The translations under genes were made by a program, and so were the position numbers. From positions 1-64,000 of the forward strand of contig CAYRAI010000001.1 of NCBI GenBank assembly GCA_964422205.1: 64,000 bases of DNA. Direction: 5' to 3'. Positions 16,640-24,656 of this stretch are shown here, in pieces; the first letter of the stretch is position 1; each line of letters opens with the position of its first letter. This DNA comes from CAZNYN01 sp964422205 (GTDB lineage: Bacteria; Synergistota; Synergistia; Synergistales; Synergistaceae). Below the pieces are notes generated by a model. That model searched no databases, was not told the DNA's origin, and saw only the letters and a program-made list of their open reading frames with translations.

Positions 16640-18136
16640 ATGACTACAAGCGCGCTCCTTGCGGCATTGCTGGTTGGGTCATTTTTTCATGTTAATTTAG
16701 GACCGGAGATAAAACCTCCCGTATCTTATGATTTACCGCCTGCTTATATCGTGGAGGCATCAAAAGATACTCTGTCATCAGCCGTTATCTCCAAAGATCA
16801 ATACATATTAAGCTCAACGCCGTGGTGGAAGGAATTCAACGAACCGGTTCTTGACAAGTGCATAGAAGAAGCTTTCAGGAGCAACAGAGATTTAGAGATG
16901 GCTCTTGCAAGAGTGCAGCAGGCACGTTCCGCTTTCAAGGAAACAAAAGCAAATCAGCGTCCGGAACTCGGCGCACAGCTTGATGTCACAAGGTCTAAAA
17001 TCCTTGGTAATGCGGATGGAAATATCAATGAGACAAACGTCTTAACGGGACTTGGAGTTGTAAATTATGAAGCAGACCTCTGGGGAAAGCTGCAAAAGGG
17101 TACAAGAGCGGCAAAAGAAAACCTACTTGCTACCGAAGCAGCAAAAAACAGCGTAAGACTATCTTTGGCATCACAGGTAGCAAAAACATACTTTTCTCTT
17201 AGAGGAGCAGATAAACAGCTTCTTATAGCAAAAACAACATTGCAGTCTCAGCTAGCCACATTGGAGCTAATGCGCCTTCGCTATCAGCATGGCAAAGTCA
17301 GTGAGCTTGACTTGAGAAGAAGCGAAGCTCTTGCCGCATCATCCGCAGTTCAGACAAGAGAGCTTGAAATGACCGTAAGCCGTTACGAAAATGCCCTTCT
17401 GGTGCTTCTCGGAAGAGAACCAAAGGAATTTATAAACAAAGACATACCTCGCGGAGTTGATTTGGGAGAGCTGCCAAAAAATCCTGAAATCCCTAACGCA
17501 GTTCCGGCTCTAACCATTACGCAGAGACCTGACATAAAGCAGGCAGAGCAGAACTACAAAGTCGCATTGGCCAACATAGGATCCGCAAGAGCGGGGCAGT
17601 ACCCATCAATCAGCTTCAGCGGCATGATAGGTACACCGTCTGACGACCCGTCAAATTTGCTTACCGGACCAACAGGCTGGTCGATAGGCTCCCAGCTTTT
17701 TGCGCCGATATTTAACTCGGGCAAACTGTCTTCACGGGTAAAGAAGGCGGAAGCAGTCGCTCAGGAAGCGTGGGCTCAATATTACAAAACAGTCCAGATA
17801 TCATTCCAAGAGACTGTCAATGCCTTTACAAGCAAAGAAAAAACTTCCGATGTCGTAACATTGCTTGCAAAACAGGAGGAAGCTCAGGCAAGAGCCTACA
17901 AACTTGCTTATGACCAGTATCAGGAGGGAATGACAAGCCAGATAGAACTTCTTGATGCCGAAAGACAGCTTCTCTCTGTCAGACTACAGCTTGAAGGTTC
18001 ACGCGCGGACAACTTAAACTCCACAGTCGACCTCTGTACGGCACTCGGCGGCGGCTGGTCATGGAGAGCAGCAGATGATGCTGAAAAAAGAGAACTGCCT
18101 AAACCGTGGGCAGACAAAAAGAAATTTTCCGAGTAA
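16640..18136 (+). CDS. Outer-membrane efflux channel (TolC/NodT family)
   Basis: The 498-residue protein contains two OEP domains. The first includes WWKEFNEPVLDKCIEEAF and NRDLEMALARVQQARSAF, and the second LRYQHGKVSELDLRRSEALA and YQEGMTSQIELLDAERQLL, both in NodT/CusC order. It is the trimeric outer-membrane duct for the pump. NodT-type proteins normally begin with a lipobox cysteine followed by GPDYxxP; here the GPEIKPP is kept but the cysteine position reads GSFFHVNL, so it is probably not lipidated. ATG 16640 abuts the permease stop. Confidence 0.93.
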   Translation: MTTSALLAALLVGSFFHVNLGPEIKPPVSYDLPPAYIVEASKDTLSSAVISKDQYILSSTPWWKEFNEPVLDKCIEEAFRSNRDLEMALARVQQARSAFKETKANQRPELGAQLDVTRSKILGNADGNINETNVLTGLGVVNYEADLWGKLQKGTRAAKENLLATEAAKNSVRLSLASQVAKTYFSLRGADKQLLIAKTTLQSQLATLELMRLRYQHGKVSELDLRRSEALAASSAVQTRELEMTVSRYENALLVLLGREPKEFINKDIPRGVDLGELPKNPEIPNAVPALTITQRPDIKQAEQNYKVALANIGSARAGQYPSISFSGMIGTPSDDPSNLLTGPTGWSIGSQLFAPIFNSGKLSSRVKKAEAVAQEAWAQYYKTVQISFQETVNAFTSKEKTSDVVTLLAKQEEAQARAYKLAYDQYQEGMTSQIELLDAERQLLSVRLQLEGSRADNLNSTVDLCTALGGGWSWRAADDAEKRELPKPWADKKKFSE

Positions 18137-18187
18137 CTTTGGTATAGCGCATATTTACAACTTATGGTAATATTCTCATGTTTGAAA

Positions 18188-18263
18188 GCGGACATAGCTC
18201 AGTTGGTAGAGCATCAGCTTCCCAAGCTGAGGGTCGCGGGTCCGAATCCCGTTGTCCGCTCCA
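18188..18263 (+). tRNA. tRNA-Gly (anticodon CCC)
   Basis: A 76-nt cloverleaf was read by eye. The acceptor stem is GCGGACA/TGTCCGC with discriminator T and an encoded CCA. The D arm is GCTCAGTTGGTAGAGC, the anticodon stem TCAGC/GCTGA encloses loop TTCCCAA (anticodon CCC), and the T arm GCGGGTCCGAATCCCGT has a loop with the usual TCCGAAT. It decodes GGG. It is a single gene with its own terminator. Confidence 0.95.
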
Positions 18264-18271
18264 GAGATATC

Positions 18272-18304
18272 AAGGGTTCAGCTCATTTGAGCTGAACCCT
18301 TTTC
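18272..18304 (+). terminator. Terminator of tRNA-Gly
   Basis: AAGGGTTCAGCTC (18272-18284), a 4-nt loop and GAGCTGAACCCTT (18289-18301) form a perfect 13-bp stem followed by TTTC. Confidence 0.85.
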
Positions 18305-18713
18305 AATTGTTCGTATGCCGTATATACGCAAGAGGAAGATAATAAAAATCGTCGTTGCTGAAAAACTGCGTAAGCGTCAAATGCCCCGGTATAGTGATTA
18401 TCAGAAATTCGGGATATTATTCTTTGCATTATGGAAGCACTGGTGCCATTCGTCCTTGTTGCTCTCTAAGCTCATGAAACAAAACACCTATTTTTGCCCT
18501 CTTTGCTGCGCGTTCGGGATCTTTTCTTCTCGTCAGCATTATAAATACCTACAAGTCAGCGCTCTCTATTTTGCACCTTCTTGGAGGTTTACATAATTAG
18601 CGGGATTGACTCAACCGCTACACATCTGAATTATTTGGGTTATTTTGGAGAATTTTTGGTACTTTAAAAGAGACCCGCTATAATAATTCTATACACTTAG
18701 GTAACGTGCAGAC
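18305..18713. other. Gene-free stretch with an IS-end relic
   Basis: No convincing gene is present; a 93-codon ORF at 18315-18596 has no recognisable features. Bases 18598-18680 are bounded by TAGCGGG and CCCGCTA. The right half (18635-18680, TTTGGGTTATTTTGGAGAAT...) aligns at roughly three in four positions with the right end of the IS3-family element (20797-20842). It may be a miniature or decayed derivative of that element. Confidence 0.4.
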
Positions 18714-18748
18714 AAAAGAGCCCTTCCTTTTTCGGAGGAGCTCTTTTT
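18714..18748 (-). terminator. Terminator of the toxin-antitoxin operon (possibly bidirectional)
   Basis: AAAAGAGC (18714-18721) and GCTCTTTTT (18740-18748) form the outer stem with CCTTCC/GGAGGA inside. A-rich and T-rich flanks allow termination on both strands; on the minus strand it follows the stop of the YafQ-like pseudogene directly. Confidence 0.7.
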
Positions 18749-19045
18749 ATTTATCCAAGAGTTCTGAGTGCGTGCCTGTACGGGAGAGAGTAAGGACTAA
18801 GATATCGTTTTCTATTCTGTAGATTAAGAGCCAGTCAGGCTGAATGTGGCATTCTCTGTAGCCGTCCCGGCTACCGGTGAGGGAGTGGTCTCTTTATACC
18901 GGGGTGCAAGCTCACCTCTGCTTTGCAGAACAGAGACAATTCTGTCCAGTCTGTCCATTGGCTTTTTCTGCTTTCTGGCCGTTTTTAAATCTTTTTTAAA
19001 TTGTGCAGTTATGCGAATTTTCAATGGCTCGTGCATGCTAAGCAT
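18747..19045 (-). pseudogene. YafQ/RelE-type mRNA interferase toxin, frameshifted
   Basis: The 5' part reads LKIRITAQFKKDLKTARKQK and ends ...GELAPRYK. The 3' part in another frame reads RDHSLTGSRDGYRECHIQPD followed by WLLIYRIENDILVLTLSRTG and THSELLDK. Together they make a complete YafQ-like toxin (ribosome-dependent endoribonuclease). A 2-nt surplus near 18889-18892 (GAGA where GA would restore RYKDHSL) breaks the frame. The catalytic C-terminal residues are therefore out of frame and the toxin should be dead. The start overlaps the antitoxin 3' end. Confidence 0.75.
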
Positions 19046-19353
19046 TCTTCTTTCGCCGTGGTTTTCTCTTCTTCTATTTCTTTGTCGATTTCGTCAAGAA
19101 TCTCGGTGAAGTTTGCATAGCTTTTTGCGTTAGGGTCTCGTGATATTAGCCTGGCTTCTTCCATTGCTGCCAAGGTCTCTGCGTTGTACTTAGGGGCCGT
19201 GACTTCAAACGGAAAGCCTGATGCCGTTATAGCCTTGCGCAGGAAGATGTTCACAGCATCAGCCGTTGTGATGCCTATAGCCTTGAAGATATAGTCGGCA
19301 TCTTTTTTTACTTCCGGCTCTATTCTTATATGGAGTGTTTCTGTCTTTGCCAT
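19021..19353 (-). CDS. RelB/DinJ-family antitoxin
   Basis: This 110-residue protein begins MAKTETLHIRIEPEVKKDAD and continues YIFKAIGITTADAVNIFLRK, the ribbon-helix-helix DNA-binding domain of RelB/DinJ antitoxins. An acidic, helical C-terminal region (EILDEIDKEIEEE) would wrap the toxin. Start 19353 has GGAGGAAT just upstream. It overlaps the toxin gene, as in most relBE/dinJ-yafQ operons, and normally represses its own promoter. Its cognate toxin is frameshifted. A palindrome-like AT-rich stretch around 19380-19400 may hold the operator. Confidence 0.85.
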   Translation of the reverse strand: MAKTETLHIRIEPEVKKDADYIFKAIGITTADAVNIFLRKAITASGFPFEVTAPKYNAETLAAMEEARLISRDPNAKSYANFTEILDEIDKEIEEEKTTAKEECLACTSH

Positions 19354-19618
19354 GTGGATTCCTCCAATCAAAGTTAATTTGTATAGTAATTGTATCACGT
19401 TTATTATGCATTTTTTAATTTATTATGAAAGGAATGAGGTTGATAGCCGAATCTTTGTATATTAGGCAGGATAAATTTGCGTGTTGTATGTCGGAGAGTG
19501 TAACGGAACTAAGGGGCCACTATCTATTTGTCATAAATGGGTTTGGGCGACTGGGTGGATTAACAACAGACGCAAACGCAGTAACTTCTTTTTTTGATAA
19601 AAAAATGCAATATCCAAG

Positions 19619-19929
19619 TTGGTGAAGAATGCGATTGACAAGGAGAATAAAGGCGAAGTCGGAATGTTTTATGTGAATAATAAAAGAAGTTCCGCTTTAA
19701 CCCAATATCTAGCAGGGTCCAATTCCCACAGATAGTCTTGCACGCCGGAACAATTCACACTCTAACAGAAAAAATTTCTCCTGCCAAATTACAAAATAAC
19801 GACATAAAAAACACACAACAGTTTAAGCGTATTTTTAAAGACACACAAATTGTTGATAATAACGGGAATCCGCTTGTGGTCTATCCTTTGGTGACGGAAA
19901 CAGCAGAAAATATAAAATACAGCCCATGA
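19619..19929 (+). pseudogene. Remnant of a phage polyvalent/MuF-type toxin protein
   Basis: One frame from 19619 reads VKNAIDKENKGEVGMFYVNN and LTQYLAGSNSHR then stops. The next frame continues IVLHAGTIHTLTEKISPAKL and TQQFKRIFKDTQIVDNNGNP LVVY, where a full-length protein would go on with VYHGT. The FKxWFxxSxVVDxxGxPLVVYHGT segment introduces ART/barnase-like domains of large phage polyvalent proteins. There is at least one frameshift (about 19733) and a truncation after VVY. Bases 19425-19618 upstream may be part of the same wreck. Confidence 0.5.
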
Positions 19930-20041
19930 ATGTAAAAGTTTCTGACTTATATTAGAATGTTATACTGGCCCCCAGATAGAATACCACTCCTTAACACGAA
20001 GAGAAGCGGTAAAATAAAATATAGAACAGGAGATGAAGAAT

Positions 20042-20410
20042 ATGCCAAAAACAAGAAACCGCTGCATCGCTGAATTCAAAAAGAGAGTAGTCCTTGCCGC
20101 ACTGAAAGAACATACGACACTGGCTCAGCTTGCATCTGAGTTCGGAGTTGACGGCGATCTGATAAGCCTCTGGAAGAAACAGGCGTTGGAGGGAATGGAG
20201 GCTATCTTCGAGCTAGGCAAAGAGGCTTCGAAGACCAAAGAGCTCGAACACGATAAAGAGCGGCTTTTTCAACAGGTCGGCAAGCTCAGTTACGAGCTTG
20301 ACCGGCTCAAAAAAAATGTGGACATGGATTTTAACGAGCGATGTCGCTGCATAGAGTCTGATAATAAAAAACTTAGCGTCAGGAGACAATGCAGTACAGT
20401 CGTAAGATAA
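20042..20410 (+). pseudogene. IS3 transposase orfA (fused to truncated orfB start)
   Basis: MPKTRNRCIAEFKKRVVLAA with LKEHTTLAQLASEFGVDGDL and ISLWKKQAL form the HTH_Tnp_1 domain, followed by a leucine-zipper-like coiled coil (LEHDKERLFQQVGKLSYELD). The end DNKKLSVRRQC is OrfB N-terminal sequence running in the same frame, after which the deletion begins. Functional orfA would stop before this and use -1 frameshifting. Confidence 0.7.
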
Positions 20411-20793
20411 TGTCGTATGAGCTGTCAAATTCGCTGAACAACAGCTTCTGCGTGACAGCTGTCAGCAACGCGCTGATGCACATACATCCTGAAATTATGA
20501 ACACCGATCATGGGTGCCAATACACCGGCATGGAGTTCGCAGGGCTATTGAAGAGCAGCGTCCGCATCAGCATGGACAGTAGGGGACGTGCGCCGGACAA
20601 ATATTCATAGAGCGCTTCCGGAGAACACTCAAGTATGAATTCCTCTATTGCAATGAGTTCACAAGCGCCGGAGATCTGTCAAAGCGCCTGTCTGAGTATA
20701 TCCGTTACTACAATAACGAGAGATACCACAACTCCGTAGGAGGTACACCGGCCGGCGTCTATGCGCGCGCTAAGGCAAAAAGAGTTGCCGCGT
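20389..20793 (+). pseudogene. IS3 transposase orfB, internal deletion plus frameshift
   Basis: YSRKIMSYELSNSLNNSFCV then IMNTDHGCQYTGMEFAGLL and SVRISMDSRGRAPDK carry the second Asp/HGCQYT part of the rve core. The frame then shifts near 20600 to IFIERFRRTLKYEFLY, with the catalytic Glu-bearing helix, and YIRYYNNERYHNSVGGTPAG. The first catalytic Asp and ~100 residues are deleted, so it cannot be active. Confidence 0.75.
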
Positions 20794-21136
20794 AATTTGG
20801 GTTATTTAGGAGAATTATTGATATTTGACAAGGGGTCCACTATAGAATACTGTTAATATGAGAAGATTTCACAGTACGAGCGATGAAAACCGAATCCGGC
20901 AATCCCCAGCTCTCTACGCCCGAAACGATACTGGTACTACTGCTACCATAATAGCAAGATCTCCACTAAATAACAATAATGTTTTCCAACAAATTATACA
21001 TTTCTGGAAAATATTTAGGTTCGTGACAAGGACGGAAATCAAAAAACGGACCAGTAAATAACCCTGTTCTGGAAAATATATTTTTTCGAAACGTGGAGCC
21101 AATGAAAGCACTTTTATACGTTGTAATAATGCTAAA

Positions 21137-21397
21137 TTGTATTTGTTTCCATATCTGAGAGAATTGATCGACACTGGAACTGTATATACCGAAAATGGAC
21201 AATATAAATTTGCAGCTGGCAGCAGCAAGAAAAAAAGTGGAGAAGAAGATATTATCGAATATAACTATATAGATAATACTATCAATATACAGCTTTCCGG
21301 AGAGAAAGAAGCCAGCAAATAAAAATGTAAGAATGGTAATAGAAAAGCACGCAGATGGAAATTGGCAGTATAATATTGGAAAACTTACAAACTAGGA
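21137..21397 (+). pseudogene. Possible barnase/LPD-like domain remnant of a phage polyvalent protein
   Basis: The first frame reads LRELIDTGTVYTENGQYKFA then IIEYNYIDNTINIQLSG; a shifted frame continues VRMVIEKHADGNWQYNIGKL. The pattern (small helical lead, hydrophobic strand, VR..I....DG..YY....) resembles phage barnase-like/LPD domains that sit next to the ART module in polyvalent proteins. This is weak on its own; context with 19619-19929 and 21592-21790 supports it. Confidence 0.3.
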
Positions 21398-21591
21398 GGA
21401 TAATAGTAAATCTCCTTCCGGTACCTACGGCCTTCTCGATAACGATACTAACCGCGCTTCAGGAGGAGATCTTGACCAAAGCTTAGCTCAGTCAAGCGAA
21501 AAAAGCAATATACAAATGTCAGTAACGCAAAGGACTTTGTTTCAAAATGGAATAATTTAGGTCTTGAGTTTCGTAAAAATATGCACTTATT

Positions 21592-21876
21592 ATGAAGCTA
21601 TCACAAAGAACAGAAAATATCAATTCGCAATCTGCTATAAATCAAAGTTTAACAATCAACGTTCCCGTTACCTTTCAAGACGGTAAAAGTCTTGTCAGTA
21701 TGATGAAGACTGTTAATCACAGCAGCTTCCTGCACGAAAGCGGAGATATTTTCTTAAAGGGTATAGCGGGCTATATCAACTCCGGTAAGGTATCTGAGCA
21801 AGATATTGCGGACTGTCCGCATAAGTATAAGCAGAGAGCCCAAACGGTGTATTTTCGTTTTGTGCGAATCACTTAG
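21592..21876 (+). pseudogene. Metallopeptidase-like domain remnant of a phage polyvalent protein
   Basis: NHSSFLHESGDIFLKGIAGY lines up with the STFLHExGHxFL segment (HExxH zinc motif) of polyvalent-protein peptidase domains, but the second His is Asp here. The frame then drifts into unrelated sequence. A preceding frame at about 21414-21530 (TYGLLDNDTNRASGGDLDQS) appears to be more of the same wreck. No functional product is expected. Confidence 0.4.
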
Positions 21877-21879
21877 TTT

Positions 21880-22607
21880 TTCAATCAATGCCTTAGTGCG
21901 GGGTAACGCGGCTTTGGTTATAAAGATTCAAAACCAACGACACTAACCCCTGAACTAAAAATTTACGTAGAGGCGATTTAAAAGCTAAACCCTGATTTTT
22001 TTACATTTTTATATATAAATGTAGCACAAGCAATTTTCATTTTTTGTTATACTTCTATGACTCAATTTTGCACTTTGAGAGTAGAAGAATCTCAGTTTTA
22101 AGGTTGTTTTAGGGCCTTTTTACAAACTTTTAAAATTCAAAATTGCGGCTTTTATATTTTATGTCTCATACTCATAAATGCTTTATATCACTATATTTAT
22201 GAGATATCTCGATACAATTTTGCTGTACCTTGAGGCGAACCTCACCGTGCAAAACAAAATGCACGGCACGGAGCATTAATGTTTTCGGTACACCCGGAAT
22301 TTTTCGCTTTGAATAAATGTAAGGTTTTTCATTCCGCACCACATCGTTTGCGCTTATAATAACATATAGAAAGCTATTAGGCAATAGTTCTCTATACATA
22401 CTTACCCTTGGTAGTCTTTTGTGTGTTACAGAATTCAGGTATAGATGTTTTTGATTCCCGGAATTTGAAGCCTGTTGAAATATTTTTTCTTTATCGTTAA
22501 AATTCCTTTAAGTAATACGCCAAAAGTGATGTTGTAATATTGATTTTATGATAGAATATTACGGTTATTGTCAAAAATAGGCAAAAATCCGAAAGGGGTA
22601 GAATAAA
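21880..22607. other. AT-rich intergenic region before tig
   Basis: No credible gene is present. It contains copy B of the repeat pair (22223-22294), inside a 75-codon minus-strand ORF without features. The tig promoter region is at the right end: TAGAAT at 22552-22557 is a plausible -10, with no consensus -35. Confidence 0.5.
22223..22294 (-). repeat. Copy B of a diverged inverted repeat pair
   Basis: The reverse complement reads GGTGTACCGAAA ... CTCCGTGCCGTGCA TTTTGTTTTGCACG ... TGAGGT ... GGTACAG, matching 5171-5243. Here the frame VPKTLMLRAVHFVLHGEVRL is open. Confidence 0.45.
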
Positions 22608-23960
22608 TTGAAAACAGAAGTTGTTTCACAGGAAAAGAACATTATTACAGTCAAGGCGGAGTACGATGCTGAGCAGGTGACAAAAGCTATCGAAAAAACC
22701 TATAAGACTCTTTCACAGAAAGCTAATATAAAGGGCTTCCGCAAGGGACATGTTCCGCGCAAAACGATTGAGCTTTATTTCGGCAAAAAGGGTATCTATG
22801 CAGAAACAATGGAAAGAATACTTCCCGAAACCATAGACAGCATGATTGAGGAATATGAGCTTAAACTTATATCAGAACCGGACCTTAAGCCAGGCGAGAT
22901 GGAAGAGGGTAAAGCATTTGAAGTCACTGTCACTTTTGAAGTATCCCCCGAAGTGATTCTTCCTGAGTTGGAGACGATTGAGGCAGAAAAGCCTATATAT
23001 GTTCCCACAGAAGAGATGCGCGACGATAACGTAAAGCGCCTTCTTGAAGCTCACAGCGAACTCGTCCCCACATACGAGGACAGAGAAATAACTAAGGAAG
23101 ATTTTGTCTCTGTTAAGTACACATCCAATGTTGTTGATGCTGACGGAACTTTGAACGAAGTCGAAAAAGAGCAGAAGACAGAGATAAACTTGGGTCAGGA
23201 AAATATGCGTCCCGAAGTTATCGATGCTATTGTCGGCAAAAAGCCCGGCGACACTGCCTCTTTAGAGTTCCCTGTCGAAAAAGACATGGAAAATAAGGAA
23301 CTTGCAGGAAAGACTATGCGCTACGAGATAGAAATTCTCGGCATTATGACAAAGAAAACGCCTGAACTTACAGATGAAACAGTAACAGAGATCACACAGT
23401 CAAAGCATAAGACAGTGGAAGAATTTAAAGAAGAAGTAATGAAACAGCTGAAGGATTCCGCCGAAAAACAGAGTGTTGAAGCACTCAAGGATTCAGCTGT
23501 CAACAAGATTGCAGAACTTTCAACAGTAGAAGTTCCCGAGACACTCGTAACACGCCAGAAGGATTCCATTAAGGCAGAGCAGGCACAGAGAATTCAGAGA
23601 GAGTCAGGAATGACATTTGAAGAGTTCTTTGAGAAGAGCGGCATGGAAAAAGATAAGTATGAAGCGGAGCTTGACGAAGCAGCAACACGCATAGTGAAGC
23701 GTGCTCTCGTCCTTGAAGCAATCGCTGAAGCAAACGATATAGAATGGACACCTGAAGAACTTGACGCAGAGATCAAGAGCATAGCCTTTGCCTCAAGAGT
23801 TGATCTGAAGAAATTCCAGGAATATATCTACGGAGACCGCGACCGTATTTTTGAGATAGCAGAGAAGATCAGAAATCGCAAGACTGTCGATTTCATAATC
23901 ACTAAGGTAAAAGTAACGGAAGTTGAAGAAAAGAAGGCCGAGGCACCTGTAGCTGAATAA
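22608..23960 (+). CDS. tig: Trigger factor
   Basis: The 450-residue ribosome-associated chaperone and peptidyl-prolyl isomerase meets nascent chains at the exit tunnel. The ribosome-binding signature GFRKGHVPRKTIELYFGKK lies at about residues 44-62. A central FKBP-like domain has VSVKYTSNVVDADG and the helical C-terminal arms have the usual length. Translation starts at TTG 22608, with AAAGGGG (22592-22598) 9 nt upstream; no in-frame ATG precedes it. It leads the tig-clpP-clpX-lon block, a classic arrangement coupling folding and degradation. Confidence 0.97.
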   Translation: MKTEVVSQEKNIITVKAEYDAEQVTKAIEKTYKTLSQKANIKGFRKGHVPRKTIELYFGKKGIYAETMERILPETIDSMIEEYELKLISEPDLKPGEMEEGKAFEVTVTFEVSPEVILPELETIEAEKPIYVPTEEMRDDNVKRLLEAHSELVPTYEDREITKEDFVSVKYTSNVVDADGTLNEVEKEQKTEINLGQENMRPEVIDAIVGKKPGDTASLEFPVEKDMENKELAGKTMRYEIEILGIMTKKTPELTDETVTEITQSKHKTVEEFKEEVMKQLKDSAEKQSVEALKDSAVNKIAELSTVEVPETLVTRQKDSIKAEQAQRIQRESGMTFEEFFEKSGMEKDKYEAELDEAATRIVKRALVLEAIAEANDIEWTPEELDAEIKSIAFASRVDLKKFQEYIYGDRDRIFEIAEKIRNRKTVDFIITKVKVTEVEEKKAEAPVAE

Positions 23961-23989
23961 TCTTTAATTTTCATAAATGGAGGGATACT

Positions 23990-24574
23990 ATGTCATATCT
24001 AATCCCAATGGTAGTAGAGCAGTCCGGCAGGGGAGAGCGCTCATACGATATTTACAGCAGATTGCTGAAAGATCGTATCATTTTCCTGGGCACTCCCATT
24101 GATGACGGCGTTGCAAATCTGGTAATAGCCCAGCTTCTCTTCCTTGAGAGCGAGGATCCCGAAAAAGACATCAACATTTATATAAACAGCCCAGGGGGAG
24201 TAGTAACGGCAGGACTTGCAATTTATGACACGATTCAATATATAAAACCGCAGGTTTCTACAATTTGCATGGGACAGGCGGCCAGTATGGGAGCTGTTTT
24301 GCTTGCTGCGGGAACAAAAGGCAAGAGGATGGCGCTTCCAAATTCACGAGTCATGATTCATCAGCCTCTAGGAGGAGCTCAGGGACAGGCTGCCGATATT
24401 GAAATTCAGGCAAAAGAAATATTAAAGGTCAGAAACACTCTGAATACAATACTGATGAAACATACAAATCAGCCTCTGGACAAAATACAGATGGATACAG
24501 ACAGAGATTTCTTTATGTCCGCGGAGGAAGCGCTGAATTACGGCATCGTCGACAAAGTTATAGACAGACGCTGA
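23990..24574 (+). CDS. clpP: ATP-dependent Clp protease proteolytic subunit
   Basis: This 194-residue serine peptidase forms the double heptameric chamber served by ClpX. The catalytic triad is visible: Ser99 in MGQAASMGAVLL, His124 in RVMIHQPLGGAQG, Asp173 in MDTDRDFFMS. GGAGGG precedes ATG 23990. It sits 29 nt after tig and is followed by a hairpin terminator before clpX. Confidence 0.98.
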   Translation: MSYLIPMVVEQSGRGERSYDIYSRLLKDRIIFLGTPIDDGVANLVIAQLLFLESEDPEKDINIYINSPGGVVTAGLAIYDTIQYIKPQVSTICMGQAASMGAVLLAAGTKGKRMALPNSRVMIHQPLGGAQGQAADIEIQAKEILKVRNTLNTILMKHTNQPLDKIQMDTDRDFFMSAEEALNYGIVDKVIDRR

Positions 24575-24591
24575 TCGATTTAATAAGATAT

Positions 24592-24618
24592 GGGGATTCC
24601 TCATGGAATCCCCTTCTT
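24592..24618 (+). terminator. Hairpin between clpP and clpX
   Basis: GGGGATTCC (24592-24600), loop TCAT and GGAATCCCC (24605-24613) form a perfect 9-bp stem followed by TTCTTGT. The tail is only moderately T-rich, so it may act as a partial terminator lowering clpX-lon expression relative to tig-clpP. Confidence 0.65.
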
Positions 24619-24656
24619 GTAATATAAGCCCCAAAAACGATTGAGGTGCATCAAAC

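Larger units (their letters stand above)
19963..20842 (+). mobile_element. Degraded IS3-family insertion sequence
   Basis: The left end TACTGGCCCCCAG (from 19963) and the right end CAAGGGGTCCACTA (to 20842) are imperfect terminal inverted repeats (T-A-x-T-G-G-x-C-C-C). Inside lie a mostly intact orfA, an orfB with a large internal deletion and a frameshift, and the usual short tail. At 880 bp it is well below the 1.2-1.5 kb of intact IS3 elements. It interrupts the polyvalent-protein remnants on either side. No clear target duplication was identified. Confidence 0.7.

Noticed and set aside
18315..18596. 93-codon ORF between tRNA-Gly and the toxin-antitoxin locus
   Set aside because: No ribosome site, no domain pattern and unusual composition; it lies in relic DNA.
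19963..20842. Intact insertion sequence
   Set aside because: orfB has a large internal deletion and a frameshift, and the element is too short to be active.
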